Below, piece by piece: positions 1 to 6,893 of a stretch of 51,677 nt of DNA (the stretch's first letter is position 1; every line of letters begins with the position of its first letter). Position numbers and translations under genes: made by a program. The stretch comes from CAYSWK01 sp964434735 (GTDB lineage Archaea; Micrarchaeota; Micrarchaeia; Anstonellales; Bilamarchaeaceae), in assembly GCA_964434735.1 (NCBI GenBank), contig CAYSWK010000006.1:1-51677 (forward strand), written 5' to 3'. Below the pieces are notes generated by a model. That model searched no databases. It saw only the letters and a list, made by a program, of their open reading frames with translations, and was not told the DNA's origin.

Positions 1-5
1 AATAT

Positions 6-73
6 TCCTTTTTAAAAGGATTAGTCATTAGTATATACTATATATTATTATATAATATAATAATAGTATATAC
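6..73. repeat. AT-rich inverted repeats upstream of the first gene
   Basis: Two palindromes lie side by side. Positions 6-12 (TCCTTTT) pair with 14-20 (AAAAGGA). Positions 31-41 (GTATATACTAT) pair exactly with 63-73 (ATAGTATATAC), enclosing an AT-only centre. The second could form a cruciform or flank a promoter for the gene at 111, since several TATA-like strings lie inside it. Function is unknown, and the left edge is cut by the window. Confidence 0.45.
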
Positions 74-110
74 TTATGGCTTTTGAAAAGCCGCATAAAA
101 GGTGAAACGA

Positions 111-407
111 ATGAAAGAGATTGAAACCAACATTGGATCGGATGGATTTGAAGAAGTTCCTTCATCAAAACAAACACAAACCTTTGCACCCTCTTACTCC
201 GCTTCAGGCCAACAGAATGCCCAGCCAACACAAGGCGCAAACAGGCCCGATTTTCGTATTGTTCAAGTGGATACTGACAAGAATGGGCAAGTGAACTACA
301 AGAACGTAGGCGGCATGTGGAAGAATATTTCAAAGAACGGAAATGAGTTCTATACGCTCATGATCGGCCCTTTGAAGTTGCTTGTATTCCCCAATACGAA
401 CAAGTAA
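111..407 (+). CDS. Small hypothetical protein, DUF736-like C-terminus
   Basis: A 98-residue protein without signal peptide or membrane segment. The ATG at 111 was chosen over an in-frame GTG at 102 because GGTGA at 101-105 sits at ribosome-binding distance. The first half is rich in Ser, Gln, Thr and Pro and is probably disordered. The second half (from about residue 50) ends with a compact pattern containing GGMWKN, a KNGNEFY turn and a final VFPN. That pattern recalls small single-sheet proteins such as DUF736, in which a Trp-Lys motif is followed by a short beta hairpin. The resemblance is by eye only. The next gene starts 10 bases downstream with the same kind of ribosome binding site, so the two probably form an operon. 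Confidence 0.6.
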   Translation: MKEIETNIGSDGFEEVPSSKQTQTFAPSYSASGQQNAQPTQGANRPDFRIVQVDTDKNGQVNYKNVGGMWKNISKNGNEFYTLMIGPLKLLVFPNTNK

Positions 408-417
408 GGTGAATCTC

Positions 418-702
418 ATGAATGCAAACGCAACCCTCCCAGAATATTGCTATGGAAGCTCAAAAGCAGTTCTTGAGTACCTTATCAAGACTCCGGCACA
501 ATTTATCACGCTCCTAGATGGCCTCCTCAACACTCCTCTGTTGACCAGCCACGATAGGCAGATGGTGTTTTCGCTTAAGCGAAATCTTGAACTTGGCATG
601 CAGGCACGCGATGTCGCGTCCAGGCTCTTTGAAGTAGCAAGCGATTCACCTAAATTTGCAGCATTGTTGCTTGCAACGGCAGTTTACCGCTTTGAAGCGT
701 AA
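418..702 (+). CDS. Small hypothetical helical protein
   Basis: A 94-residue protein that I do not recognise. The start at ATG 418 is preceded by GGTGA at 409-413, which argues against the longer in-frame ORF from 382 overlapping the previous gene. The sequence is predicted to be mostly alpha-helical and soluble, with Leu-rich stretches around residues 20-45 and an Ala-rich C-terminus. No catalytic or metal-binding pattern is visible. It follows the gene at 111 closely and is separated from radA by a 140-base regulatory gap. Confidence 0.55.
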   Translation: MNANATLPEYCYGSSKAVLEYLIKTPAQFITLLDGLLNTPLLTSHDRQMVFSLKRNLELGMQARDVASRLFEVASDSPKFAALLLATAVYRFEA

Positions 703-723
703 AGCCGAATTTTTTATTTTTAG

Positions 724-761
724 GGATATATTTCAAAGACTTTCGCATGCGTGCATGCGAA
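724..761 (+). promoter_or_regulatory. radA promoter with inverted-repeat operator candidate
   Basis: A TATA-like GATATATTT lies at 725-733. About 20 bases downstream, TTCGCATGC (742-750) and GCATGCGAA (753-761) form a perfect 9-bp inverted repeat with a 2-base spacer, near the expected transcription start of radA. The placement suits a repressor operator. A GC-containing palindrome in otherwise ordinary spacer is unlikely to be chance, but no regulator is identified. Confidence 0.45.
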
Positions 762-844
762 TGCGCACATCTTTGGAATTGGCCTTGGAATAGTGCGCAT
801 ACGAACGTTAGTCATACACAAGTTAGTGTGAACTAGGTGAGCAT

Positions 845-1813
845 ATGGCAGAAGAAAAAGAAAAGGAAAAGAAAAAGTATTACGTTGACTTGGAGGATTT
901 GCCCGGAGTAGGTCCTGCAACTGTTGAAAAACTCAAAGCAGCAGGTTATGTTGATTTTACGGCAATTGCTTCGGCATCACCTCATGATTTGGTTGATCAA
1001 GCGGAAATGAAGCTTGAGGCGGCCAAAAAAGCTATTGAGGCGGCCAAAGAAGCTATTGAAGTGGGATTTGAAACGGCAGATGTCATCTTTGAAAGAAGAA
1101 AGCACATCGGTCGAATCACTACCGGTTCAAAGGCGTTTGATGAGCTATTGGGCGGAGGGGTTGAAACCCAGGCAATTACCGAATGCTATGGTAAATTTTC
1201 ATCCGGGAAATCACAAGTAGGTTTTCAGCTGTGTGTGAATGCGCAGCGTCCTCCTGAGGAAGGAGGGGTGGGTGGAAATGTCCTTTTCATAGATACGGAA
1301 AGCACGTTCAGACCCGATCGCATTGCCCAGATTGCAAAGGAAAATAACATGGATCCGGGTGAAGTTCTCAAGCACATCTATGTTGCACGTGCCGAGAATT
1401 CAGATCACCAGATGATTTTGGTTGACAAGGCACCTGAATTGATTGAGAAAAACAACATCAAGGTGGTTATTGTTGATTCTCTTACCTCCCACTTCAGGTC
1501 TGATTACATCGGTCGTGGGGCATTGGGTGAGAGGCAGCAGAAGCTCAATAAGCACATTCATGCGCTCCAAAGGCTTGCAGATCAGTATAACATAGCAGTA
1601 TACATTACTAACCAAGTCATGGATAACCCTGGGCTCATGTTTGGTGATCCTACTACGCCAATTGGCGGCCATGTGCTTGCGCACGCTGCAACGTATCGTA
1701 TTTACCTACGAAAAGGCAAGGAAGAGAAACGCATCGCGCGTTTGGTCGATTCGCCAAACCTTCCAGAAGGAGAATGCGTCTTTAAGGTGAGTGCAGGCGG
1801 ACTTGGGGATTAA
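845..1813 (+). CDS. radA: DNA repair and recombination protein RadA
   Basis: The archaeal RecA/Rad51-family recombinase, which forms filaments on single-stranded DNA and catalyses strand exchange with ATP. At 322 residues it has the usual archaeal length. An N-terminal helix-hairpin-helix DNA-binding domain lies at about 18-50 (LPGVGPATVEKL). Walker A is GKFSSGKS at 116-123 and Walker B is VVIVDS ending near Asp211. The interface motif containing GERQQKLNKH and the C-terminal ATPase core follow. The linker (about 58-72) holds a nearly perfect 21-base tandem duplication (1016-1057, one mismatch), giving EAAKKAI then EAAKEAI. The start ATG at 845 follows AGGTGA at 835-840. The gene is transcribed alone and its upstream gap carries a palindromic operator candidate. 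Confidence 0.96.
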   Translation: MAEEKEKEKKKYYVDLEDLPGVGPATVEKLKAAGYVDFTAIASASPHDLVDQAEMKLEAAKKAIEAAKEAIEVGFETADVIFERRKHIGRITTGSKAFDELLGGGVETQAITECYGKFSSGKSQVGFQLCVNAQRPPEEGGVGGNVLFIDTESTFRPDRIAQIAKENNMDPGEVLKHIYVARAENSDHQMILVDKAPELIEKNNIKVVIVDSLTSHFRSDYIGRGALGERQQKLNKHIHALQRLADQYNIAVYITNQVMDNPGLMFGDPTTPIGGHVLAHAATYRIYLRKGKEEKRIARLVDSPNLPEGECVFKVSAGGLGD

Positions 1814-1830
1814 TTTTTTTCCCTAAGAGT

Positions 1831-1860
1831 TTTAAATATACGTGCCGTATAATTATACGG
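1831..1860 (+). promoter_or_regulatory. vapBC promoter and 16-bp palindromic operator
   Basis: A TATA box TTTAAATATA (1831-1840) is followed at once by the perfect palindrome CCGTATAATTATACGG (1845-1860). The core GTATAATT recurs just downstream at 1864-1871. An inverted repeat over the transcription start directly before an antitoxin gene is the expected site of VapB autoregulation. Confidence 0.65.
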
Positions 1861-1869
1861 GTGGTATAA

Positions 1870-2082
1870 TTGGTAGACATTCACGCACGTGCAAAACGGG
1901 TAGGAAATTCCTGGGCGGTAATAATCCCTAAGGAAAAGGCGGATTTACTCAATCTTGACAAGGGACCAGATCTCCACGTGGGCATCGAGGTTATCCCGTC
2001 TCTTAAAGAGTTGCGTGGAACATTCAAGACAAAAAAATCTACTGAAGATCTTATGAAGGAAATCGATGAAGGCTGGGATTAG
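1870..2082 (+). CDS. vapB: VapB-type antitoxin, AbrB-like fold
   Basis: A 70-residue antitoxin. The first 45 residues fit a swapped-hairpin AbrB/SpoVT DNA-binding domain (AKRVGNSWAVIIPKE, the typical RVGNS.gv.iPk pattern). The C-terminal 25 residues are charged and would wrap the toxin. The start is TTG at 1870, the only in-frame choice that keeps the DNA-binding domain, with GGGTGG at 1859-1864 as a possible ribosome binding site. It is followed by the PIN-domain toxin with one base between stop and ATG, a standard antitoxin-first order. It probably represses its own promoter through the adjacent palindrome. Confidence 0.8.
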   Translation: MVDIHARAKRVGNSWAVIIPKEKADLLNLDKGPDLHVGIEVIPSLKELRGTFKTKKSTEDLMKEIDEGWD

Positions 2083-2083
2083 C

Positions 2084-2461
2084 ATGTATTTTCTTGATAC
2101 GTATGCCATGATTGAATATTTTCGAGGCACTCAAAGGTACGTTCAACTTATTGAGAATAATAAATTTTTTACAAGCAATTTCCAATTGATCGAGTTGTAC
2201 TATTCTTCACTGAGGAATATGGGAGAAGAAATGGCAGACGATTATTTTGAGGCGTTTTCATTAGTTAAAGTGGAAATTCCTGAAAGAACACTCAAGAACG
2301 CGATGAAAACAAGATTGCTATTCCAAAATGATAAAAAATACATTTCGTATGTTGATGCAATCGGTTACCAGTATGCAGTTGATAATAAAATGAAGTTTGT
2401 AACTGGAGACAAGGAGTTCAAAAATGCCGATAAAAATTACGTTTTATATTTAGGAGACTAA
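2084..2461 (+). CDS. vapC: VapC-type PIN-domain ribonuclease toxin
   Basis: A 125-residue PIN-domain endoribonuclease, the toxin of a type II toxin-antitoxin pair. The acidic metal-binding residues are visible: Asp5 in FLDTYAMIEYF, Glu37 in QLIELYY, Asp91 in SYVDAIGYQYA and Asp109 in VTGDKEF. I place the start at ATG 2084, one base after the vapB stop, because it begins directly at the first beta strand. An in-frame ATG at 2066 would overlap vapB and add six residues. By family knowledge VapC cleaves tRNA or rRNA until bound by VapB; the target here cannot be read from sequence. All four acidic positions are intact, so it looks active. Confidence 0.85.
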   Translation: MYFLDTYAMIEYFRGTQRYVQLIENNKFFTSNFQLIELYYSSLRNMGEEMADDYFEAFSLVKVEIPERTLKNAMKTRLLFQNDKKYISYVDAIGYQYAVDNKMKFVTGDKEFKNADKNYVLYLGD

Positions 2462-2497
2462 CCACTACTATACGCAGTTACTGAAGGTTGAGGTTTA

Positions 2498-3631
2498 TTA
2501 CTTACAAGGTGTCAGCGTCTCATAGAATGCAAGCAGCTGGTCAGTTGTTTTAGAAATATCAAACTCGCTTGCTTTTTTGTATGCTGCTTCACCTAATTTT
2601 TCCTTGTTTTCAATCGCTTTTACGATCTTACCGGGTAAATCAAACGCATCCGAGAACACATAACCATTTTTCCCATCATCAACTACTTCTGCTGGTGCGG
2701 CGTTTTTGCGTACGACTACGGGAAGTCGCGAAGCCATTGCCTCAAGTGCCGCAAGCCCTTGCGTCTCAAAGGACGAAGGCATGGCAAAGCAATCCGCAGA
2801 TGCGTACAAATCAGCAAGCAGATTATCGGGCACAAAGCCGGTAAATACGAATTGCGAGTCCAGTTGTTCCTCATGCACCATTTTTTTGTAGTACTCAAGC
2901 GCCGGGCCCTTTCCTGCAATGACGAATTTGGCATTGGGGACCATATTCAAGACGCTGTGCGCGCTTTTAATAAGAAGTTCAAGGTTTTTCTCTTTTACAA
3001 CTCGTCCGACGTGCAAAACCACTTTGTCGTCCTTGGTAAGTCCCCACTCCTTACGGCGGGGGATTCCGGTGAAGCTGTTAAGCGGGATGCCTGTCGAAAT
3101 AATCTGTGTTTTCATGATTCCTTTTTCATGGACGATGTTTTGCAAGTAGTTGCTTGGTACGATTATCTTGGGGAAGGAGTTGAAATACCACGTAAGATAT
3201 GACCAGGCTGCCTTTTGGAGCATATTCTGTACTTCGACAGACCCTGTGACATAGTGGAATGCGTCTGAAACAAGCGTATGAAACGTTGCAGTGCATTTGA
3301 TGCCCAGTTTTTTTGACGTTTGGATGGCAGCAAGCCCCGTCGTTGCAATGCCGTGGGAGTGTATGACGTCAATCTTGAGATCATTGATCATTTTTACTGG
3401 CGAAAGGAAGTTGATGAGTGCGACCCGGTAATCAGGGTAAGGTTTGAACGCCGCCGAAGTGAAATAATGGACGCGCGGATCCTTGTTTGCATACTTATGT
3501 TCCTTGGTGCCAGGTGAGAATATGAATACCTCGTGTCCCCTGCGTTCAAGCTCATGGCGGTAGTTAAGGATGGAACTGACAACCCCATCTGTATTGGGAA
3601 GGTAAGTATCGGTAAAAAAGGCAATACGCAT
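2498..3631 (-). CDS. GT4-family (GT-B fold) glycosyltransferase
   Basis: A 377-residue retaining glycosyltransferase. The N-terminal Rossmann domain begins MRIAFFTDTYLPNTDGV, with the Gly-Val loop typical of GT4 enzymes. An HSHG motif follows at about residue 92, then the C-terminal donor-binding domain begins with VVLHVGRVVKEKN. The E-x7-E motif is present (FETQGLAALEA, Glu near 288 and 296). It most resembles the mannosyl- or glucosyl-transferases that build membrane glycolipids, such as those acting on diacylglycerol or phosphatidylinositol, but donor and acceptor cannot be assigned. There is no membrane segment, so it should act on the cytoplasmic face. It is divergently transcribed from the TFE gene across a short shared promoter region. 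Confidence 0.88.
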   Translation of the reverse strand: MRIAFFTDTYLPNTDGVVSSILNYRHELERRGHEVFIFSPGTKEHKYANKDPRVHYFTSAAFKPYPDYRVALINFLSPVKMINDLKIDVIHSHGIATTGLAAIQTSKKLGIKCTATFHTLVSDAFHYVTGSVEVQNMLQKAAWSYLTWYFNSFPKIIVPSNYLQNIVHEKGIMKTQIISTGIPLNSFTGIPRRKEWGLTKDDKVVLHVGRVVKEKNLELLIKSAHSVLNMVPNAKFVIAGKGPALEYYKKMVHEEQLDSQFVFTGFVPDNLLADLYASADCFAMPSSFETQGLAALEAMASRLPVVVRKNAAPAEVVDDGKNGYVFSDAFDLPGKIVKAIENKEKLGEAAYKKASEFDISKTTDQLLAFYETLTPCK

Positions 3632-3640
3632 ATACTTTAT

Positions 3641-3662
3641 TTTAAACCGAAAGGTTTATATA
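3641..3662. promoter_or_regulatory. Divergent promoter between glycosyltransferase and TFE genes
   Basis: Back-to-back TATA elements flank the small inverted repeat AAACC (3644-3648), GAAA, GGTTT (3653-3657). TTTATATA (3655-3662) faces the TFE gene and TTTAAA on the other strand faces the glycosyltransferase. The central GAAA region could serve as BRE for both directions. Confidence 0.5.
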
Positions 3663-3710
3663 TAAAAAAAGTCTAAATAATATCCCACATTTAACAACTA
3701 CGGTGATCCC

Positions 3711-4406
3711 TTGGCAAAAAAAATATCCTCAAAGAAAAAAACAGTCGCAATCAAGAAACCTGCAAAAAAGCCGGTCTTAAAATCAGTCAAGACGAAGGCT
3801 ACTCCTAAAAAGGCACCTGCCCCTAAAAAGATGTCAAAAAAGTCGTTGCGGGCACTTGAGATACAAAAGGCGCAGAAGGAACTTGAATTGAAGAAGATTG
3901 AGGAGGAGAAGGAACTCAAAATCCAAAGGCAAAAGGACATCGAAAAACTCAACGTCGTATTGGCAAGCTCGATTGCACGCCAGCTTTTAATTGACCTTGC
4001 AGGTGAAAATACGCTTGCAATCATCAGGAATTTCCAGGAAAATCAAAGCGATGAGGATATTTCAAAGCAACTTAAGCTCAAAATCAGTGATGTACGTGCA
4101 ACTCTTAACCGGCTTCATTCTCAAGGGCTTGTACGCTATTTCAGCCGAAAGGACAATGAAACGGGCTGGTACAGCTACAGCTGGGTTTTAAACCATGCAA
4201 AAGTTGACGAATGGGTCCAGGGAAGAATAACTGAAATGTCAAACATGAAGGAAGGAGACAACTATTTCTGCTCATCGTGCGGTATCGACAGCGTTATTTC
4301 CTTCGTTCATGCTGCCGGAACCAATTTCAAATGCAACCAGTGCAGCAATGATTTGGAGTTCCTTGAGCAGGAGTCCTGGGAAAAATTGACCGGATTGAAG
4401 AAATAG
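3711..4406 (+). CDS. tfe: Transcription factor E (TFIIE-alpha homologue) with long basic N-terminal tail
   Basis: Archaeal TFE stabilises the open promoter complex with TBP, TFB and RNA polymerase. The canonical part is a winged helix (about 85-165, containing ENQSDEDISKQLKLKISDVRATLNRLHSQGLV) and a C-terminal zinc ribbon with CSSC at 187-190 and CNQC at 208-211. The total of 231 residues exceeds the usual 170-190. The excess is a Lys/Ala/Pro-rich tail (residues 1-45) resembling a histone H1 tail, plus a charged helix (46-80) likely to be coiled coil. Start TTG 3711 is supported by GGTGAT at 3702-3707; a later ATG at 3831 has no ribosome binding site. The tail is therefore probably translated. 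Confidence 0.88.
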   Translation: MAKKISSKKKTVAIKKPAKKPVLKSVKTKATPKKAPAPKKMSKKSLRALEIQKAQKELELKKIEEEKELKIQRQKDIEKLNVVLASSIARQLLIDLAGENTLAIIRNFQENQSDEDISKQLKLKISDVRATLNRLHSQGLVRYFSRKDNETGWYSYSWVLNHAKVDEWVQGRITEMSNMKEGDNYFCSSCGIDSVISFVHAAGTNFKCNQCSNDLEFLEQESWEKLTGLKK

Positions 4407-5735
4407 TTATTTTTGCACTTCTTTTTCCACTATTTTTACGTATTTTTCAAGCATTGCCTTTGCTTCTTTTTCCGTTTTTGCCTCGGCAAAGACACGCATG
4501 TAATTTTCCGTTCCTGATGGCCTTACGAGTGCCCATCCGTTTTTGACGTCTATCCTAACTCCGTCAAGGGTGTTTATTTTTCCTTTTTCCTTTGAAAGGG
4601 TTATGGCAAGCCTTTCCATTATTTCCTGTTTGTTTGCATTTCCAAGTGCTACCTTGGTTTTTGCATTGTGGTATTCAGGTATTTGTTTAACCCATTCGCT
4701 TACTTTTTTGTTCCCAAGCCCCTCAATTATTTTTGCAGCAGTGAGAAATCCGTCTTTTGCAAGGCTGACGTCGGGCCACATGACTCCGCCCACCTCTTCC
4801 CCTCCTAAAATGCCGTTTTGCTCAACCATGGCTTCGCATAAGTAGGGTGCGCCGATTTTGGTGTAAACAATGTGCGAGCCTTTGGAGTTTGCAATGTCCT
4901 CTATTGCCTTTGAAGTGGCAACCGTTGTTACAACTGCGCCTTTTTTCGTGGCAAGGGCAAAAATTTCCGCAAGCGCAAACACCTTGTCCCCGATTACGAA
5001 CTCGCCCTTTTCATCAATAAAAATAACTCGGTCCCCATCTCCGTCCCATGCAATTCCTGCATCGTAGCCTCCTCGTTTCATGAGTTCGATGAGCGTTTTT
5101 ACATTGTCTTTTGTCGGTTCGGAAGGACGTCCCGGAAAGTTGCCGTCAACGTTTGAATTGATTGAGGTTACTGCGCACCCGAGACGCTGAAATAATGCGG
5201 GCGCGATGGTTGCAGCCATGCCGTTCCCATAATCAAGAAGGAGTTTTTTTCCTCTTGTTTTTGAAGCGTCAACATAGGAGCTAATTGCGTTTATATGATC
5301 TTCAATGGCAGTGTTGTCTTTGCGTACGGTACCTTGCTTTTTTGTTTTTGAAGGATTGTCAATGAGTTTTTCGATGGGGCTTGCACGTTCCTTTGAAAGT
5401 GAAATTTCGTTCTTGTCCATTACTTTAAGCCCATTGTCTTTTGGGGGGTTGTGAGATGCTGTTATGATAATAAGGCCGTCTGCCTTGAGGTTGCGTACGG
5501 AAAATTCAGCCGTTGGCGTTGATACCATTCCTAAATCAATAACGGTGCATCCTGCATCCACTAGGCCCTTTGTTGCCGCTTCTTTCAAAATGGGGCCCGT
5601 AATCCTGCCATCGCGAGCTATGAGTATTTTTTTCCCAAGCGTTTCCCCGACCGCCTTTGCGGTTTTATAAGCAAGTTCGGGGCTTACAACATCAATTGTT
5701 CCTCGGATTCCGTTTGTTCCAAAGTATTTTGCCAT
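4407..5735 (-). CDS. glmM: Phosphoglucosamine mutase / phosphomannomutase family (GlmM)
   Basis: A 442-residue alpha-D-phosphohexomutase. All four family signatures are present: the phosphoserine loop TASHNPP (Ser94), the metal loop DGDGDR (231-236), the sugar-binding loop GEEVGG (312-317) and the phosphate-binding loop RPSGTEN near 407-413. The opening KYFGTNGIRG is typical of archaeal and bacterial GlmM-type enzymes, which interconvert glucosamine-6-phosphate and glucosamine-1-phosphate for UDP-GlcNAc synthesis. Phosphomannomutase activity is an equally possible reading. It lies 9 bases downstream of a ferredoxin gene on the same strand with GAGG as ribosome binding site, so the two are probably cotranscribed. 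It converges with the TFE gene with no spacer. Confidence 0.9.
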   Translation of the reverse strand: MAKYFGTNGIRGTIDVVSPELAYKTAKAVGETLGKKILIARDGRITGPILKEAATKGLVDAGCTVIDLGMVSTPTAEFSVRNLKADGLIIITASHNPPKDNGLKVMDKNEISLSKERASPIEKLIDNPSKTKKQGTVRKDNTAIEDHINAISSYVDASKTRGKKLLLDYGNGMAATIAPALFQRLGCAVTSINSNVDGNFPGRPSEPTKDNVKTLIELMKRGGYDAGIAWDGDGDRVIFIDEKGEFVIGDKVFALAEIFALATKKGAVVTTVATSKAIEDIANSKGSHIVYTKIGAPYLCEAMVEQNGILGGEEVGGVMWPDVSLAKDGFLTAAKIIEGLGNKKVSEWVKQIPEYHNAKTKVALGNANKQEIMERLAITLSKEKGKINTLDGVRIDVKNGWALVRPSGTENYMRVFAEAKTEKEAKAMLEKYVKIVEKEVQK

Positions 5736-5744
5736 GTGTTTCCT

Positions 5745-6017
5745 CTATTCAAGGGTCACTTCCCCTTTGAGTATCCTGATTTGGCATGCAAGCCTTTGAG
5801 AAGGATGGGCACCTATCTGGTTGAGAGTTTTTTCTTCCTTTTGTGTAGGTTTATTTGCGTTTTCCTTGCCTTTGACGATGGTGCATACGCACGTTCCGCA
5901 TTCACCTTTGGTGCAGCCGAACACTATTCCGCCCGTATCCATCAGGTAAGGGGCAAGAGGCATATCCTCGGGCACTTCTATTTTTTGATTGCTGTTTTTC
6001 AAAATCACAAAAGGCAT
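5745..6017 (-). CDS. Plant-type [2Fe-2S] ferredoxin
   Basis: A 90-residue ferredoxin. The cluster ligands follow the plant/adrenodoxin spacing: Cys35, Cys40 and Cys43 in FGCTKGECGTCVC, then a distant Cys in RLACQIRI near residue 76. The chain is all beta-grasp and has no leader, so it is a cytoplasmic electron carrier. A second Cys follows the third ligand (CVC), as in some family members. It is the first gene of a probable two-gene operon with glmM. No reductase or oxygenase partner is near, so the redox partner is unknown. It starts 53 bases from the divergent Dim1 gene. Confidence 0.88.
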   Translation of the reverse strand: MPFVILKNSNQKIEVPEDMPLAPYLMDTGGIVFGCTKGECGTCVCTIVKGKENANKPTQKEEKTLNQIGAHPSQRLACQIRILKGEVTLE

Positions 6018-6070
6018 GCTAGATACAAGGTTGCGGAGCTTTTTTAACTTACGTCCACCACAAGAAGATT

Positions 6071-6808
6071 ATGGAGCGCGATTTCAAGCACCGGAAGTCC
6101 CTTGGCCAGAACTTCCTTTTTGACAAGAATATCCTTGCAAAGGAGGTTCGCATCGCAAACCTTACTGGAGTAGATGTGGTTGAAATCGGTCCTGGTGAAG
6201 GCACATTGACGCAGGCAATACTTGATGCAAAGCCTAAGTCGCTCACGGTCATTGAGAAGGATGCGCGTCTTATTTCAAATCTTCGGGAAAAATTTCCTTC
6301 CATCTCAATTATAGAAGGTGATGTGCTTGAAGTTGAGTTTCCACCCTGCGACGTTGTCATGGGAAACATTCCCTACTACATTTCTTCACCCATTATTTTC
6401 ATGTTGAAGGATCTTCCCATTTCTCGTGCCATACTTATGGTCCAAAAGGAGTTTGCAAAAAAGATGGTTGCCACTTGTGAATCGTCAAATTACGGGAGGC
6501 TTTCAGTGACTTCACAATTATTCTTCAACGTTTCCTATGAGATGACCGTTTCCCGCCGTTCGTTTGTTCCGCCGCCCAAAGTTGATTCGGCACTCATTTC
6601 ACTCGTTCCTACCAAACTTTCCCTTTCTTCTTTGCAGGAGGATGTGCTCCGTGCGATGTTTTCACATAAAAATAAGACGCTTAAAAATGCACTGAAAGAT
6701 GGAAATTTTGAAAGGTACCTTGATGTGCTCACGCCATGGCTTGAACGCCGTTCCCGAACGCTTTCAGTTAGCGAATGCAGGGAAATTCTTGCATGTATTG
6801 GGAAATAG
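6071..6808 (+). CDS. ksgA: Dim1/KsgA 16S rRNA dimethyladenosine transferase
   Basis: Dimethylates two adjacent adenosines in the 3' terminal hairpin of 16S rRNA using S-adenosylmethionine. At 245 residues it matches compact archaeal versions. It shows the family opening KSLGQNFLFDKNILAK, SAM motif I VVEIGPGEGTLT (36-47), the acidic loop VIEKDARL, and the catalytic motif NIPYYISSP. The C-terminal helical domain contains FVPPPKVDSALISL and MFSHKNKTLKNAL. The ATG at 6071 sits in a short gap shared with the divergent ferredoxin gene, which carries a TATA-like TTTTTTAAC. A TPR gene begins 85 bases after its stop. Confidence 0.95.
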   Translation: MERDFKHRKSLGQNFLFDKNILAKEVRIANLTGVDVVEIGPGEGTLTQAILDAKPKSLTVIEKDARLISNLREKFPSISIIEGDVLEVEFPPCDVVMGNIPYYISSPIIFMLKDLPISRAILMVQKEFAKKMVATCESSNYGRLSVTSQLFFNVSYEMTVSRRSFVPPPKVDSALISLVPTKLSLSSLQEDVLRAMFSHKNKTLKNALKDGNFERYLDVLTPWLERRSRTLSVSECREILACIGK

Positions 6809-6893
6809 AATTGGCTTACTTGTGCGCGTTGCTCCAATACGCATAATTGCGGTAGAGCCAATGTATTTAATCCTCGCATTCCAATCCTTTTGT

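Noticed and set aside
28..333. Minus-strand open frame of 101 codons opposite the first gene
   Set aside because: Lies antisense to a gene with a good ribosome binding site; composition is not protein-like and it ends in AT-palindrome codons.
6699..6893. Upstream extension of the TPR gene into ksgA
   Set aside because: Would overlap ksgA by 110 bases; a TATA element 25 bases before ATG 6894 and the start of the helical repeats support the shorter form.
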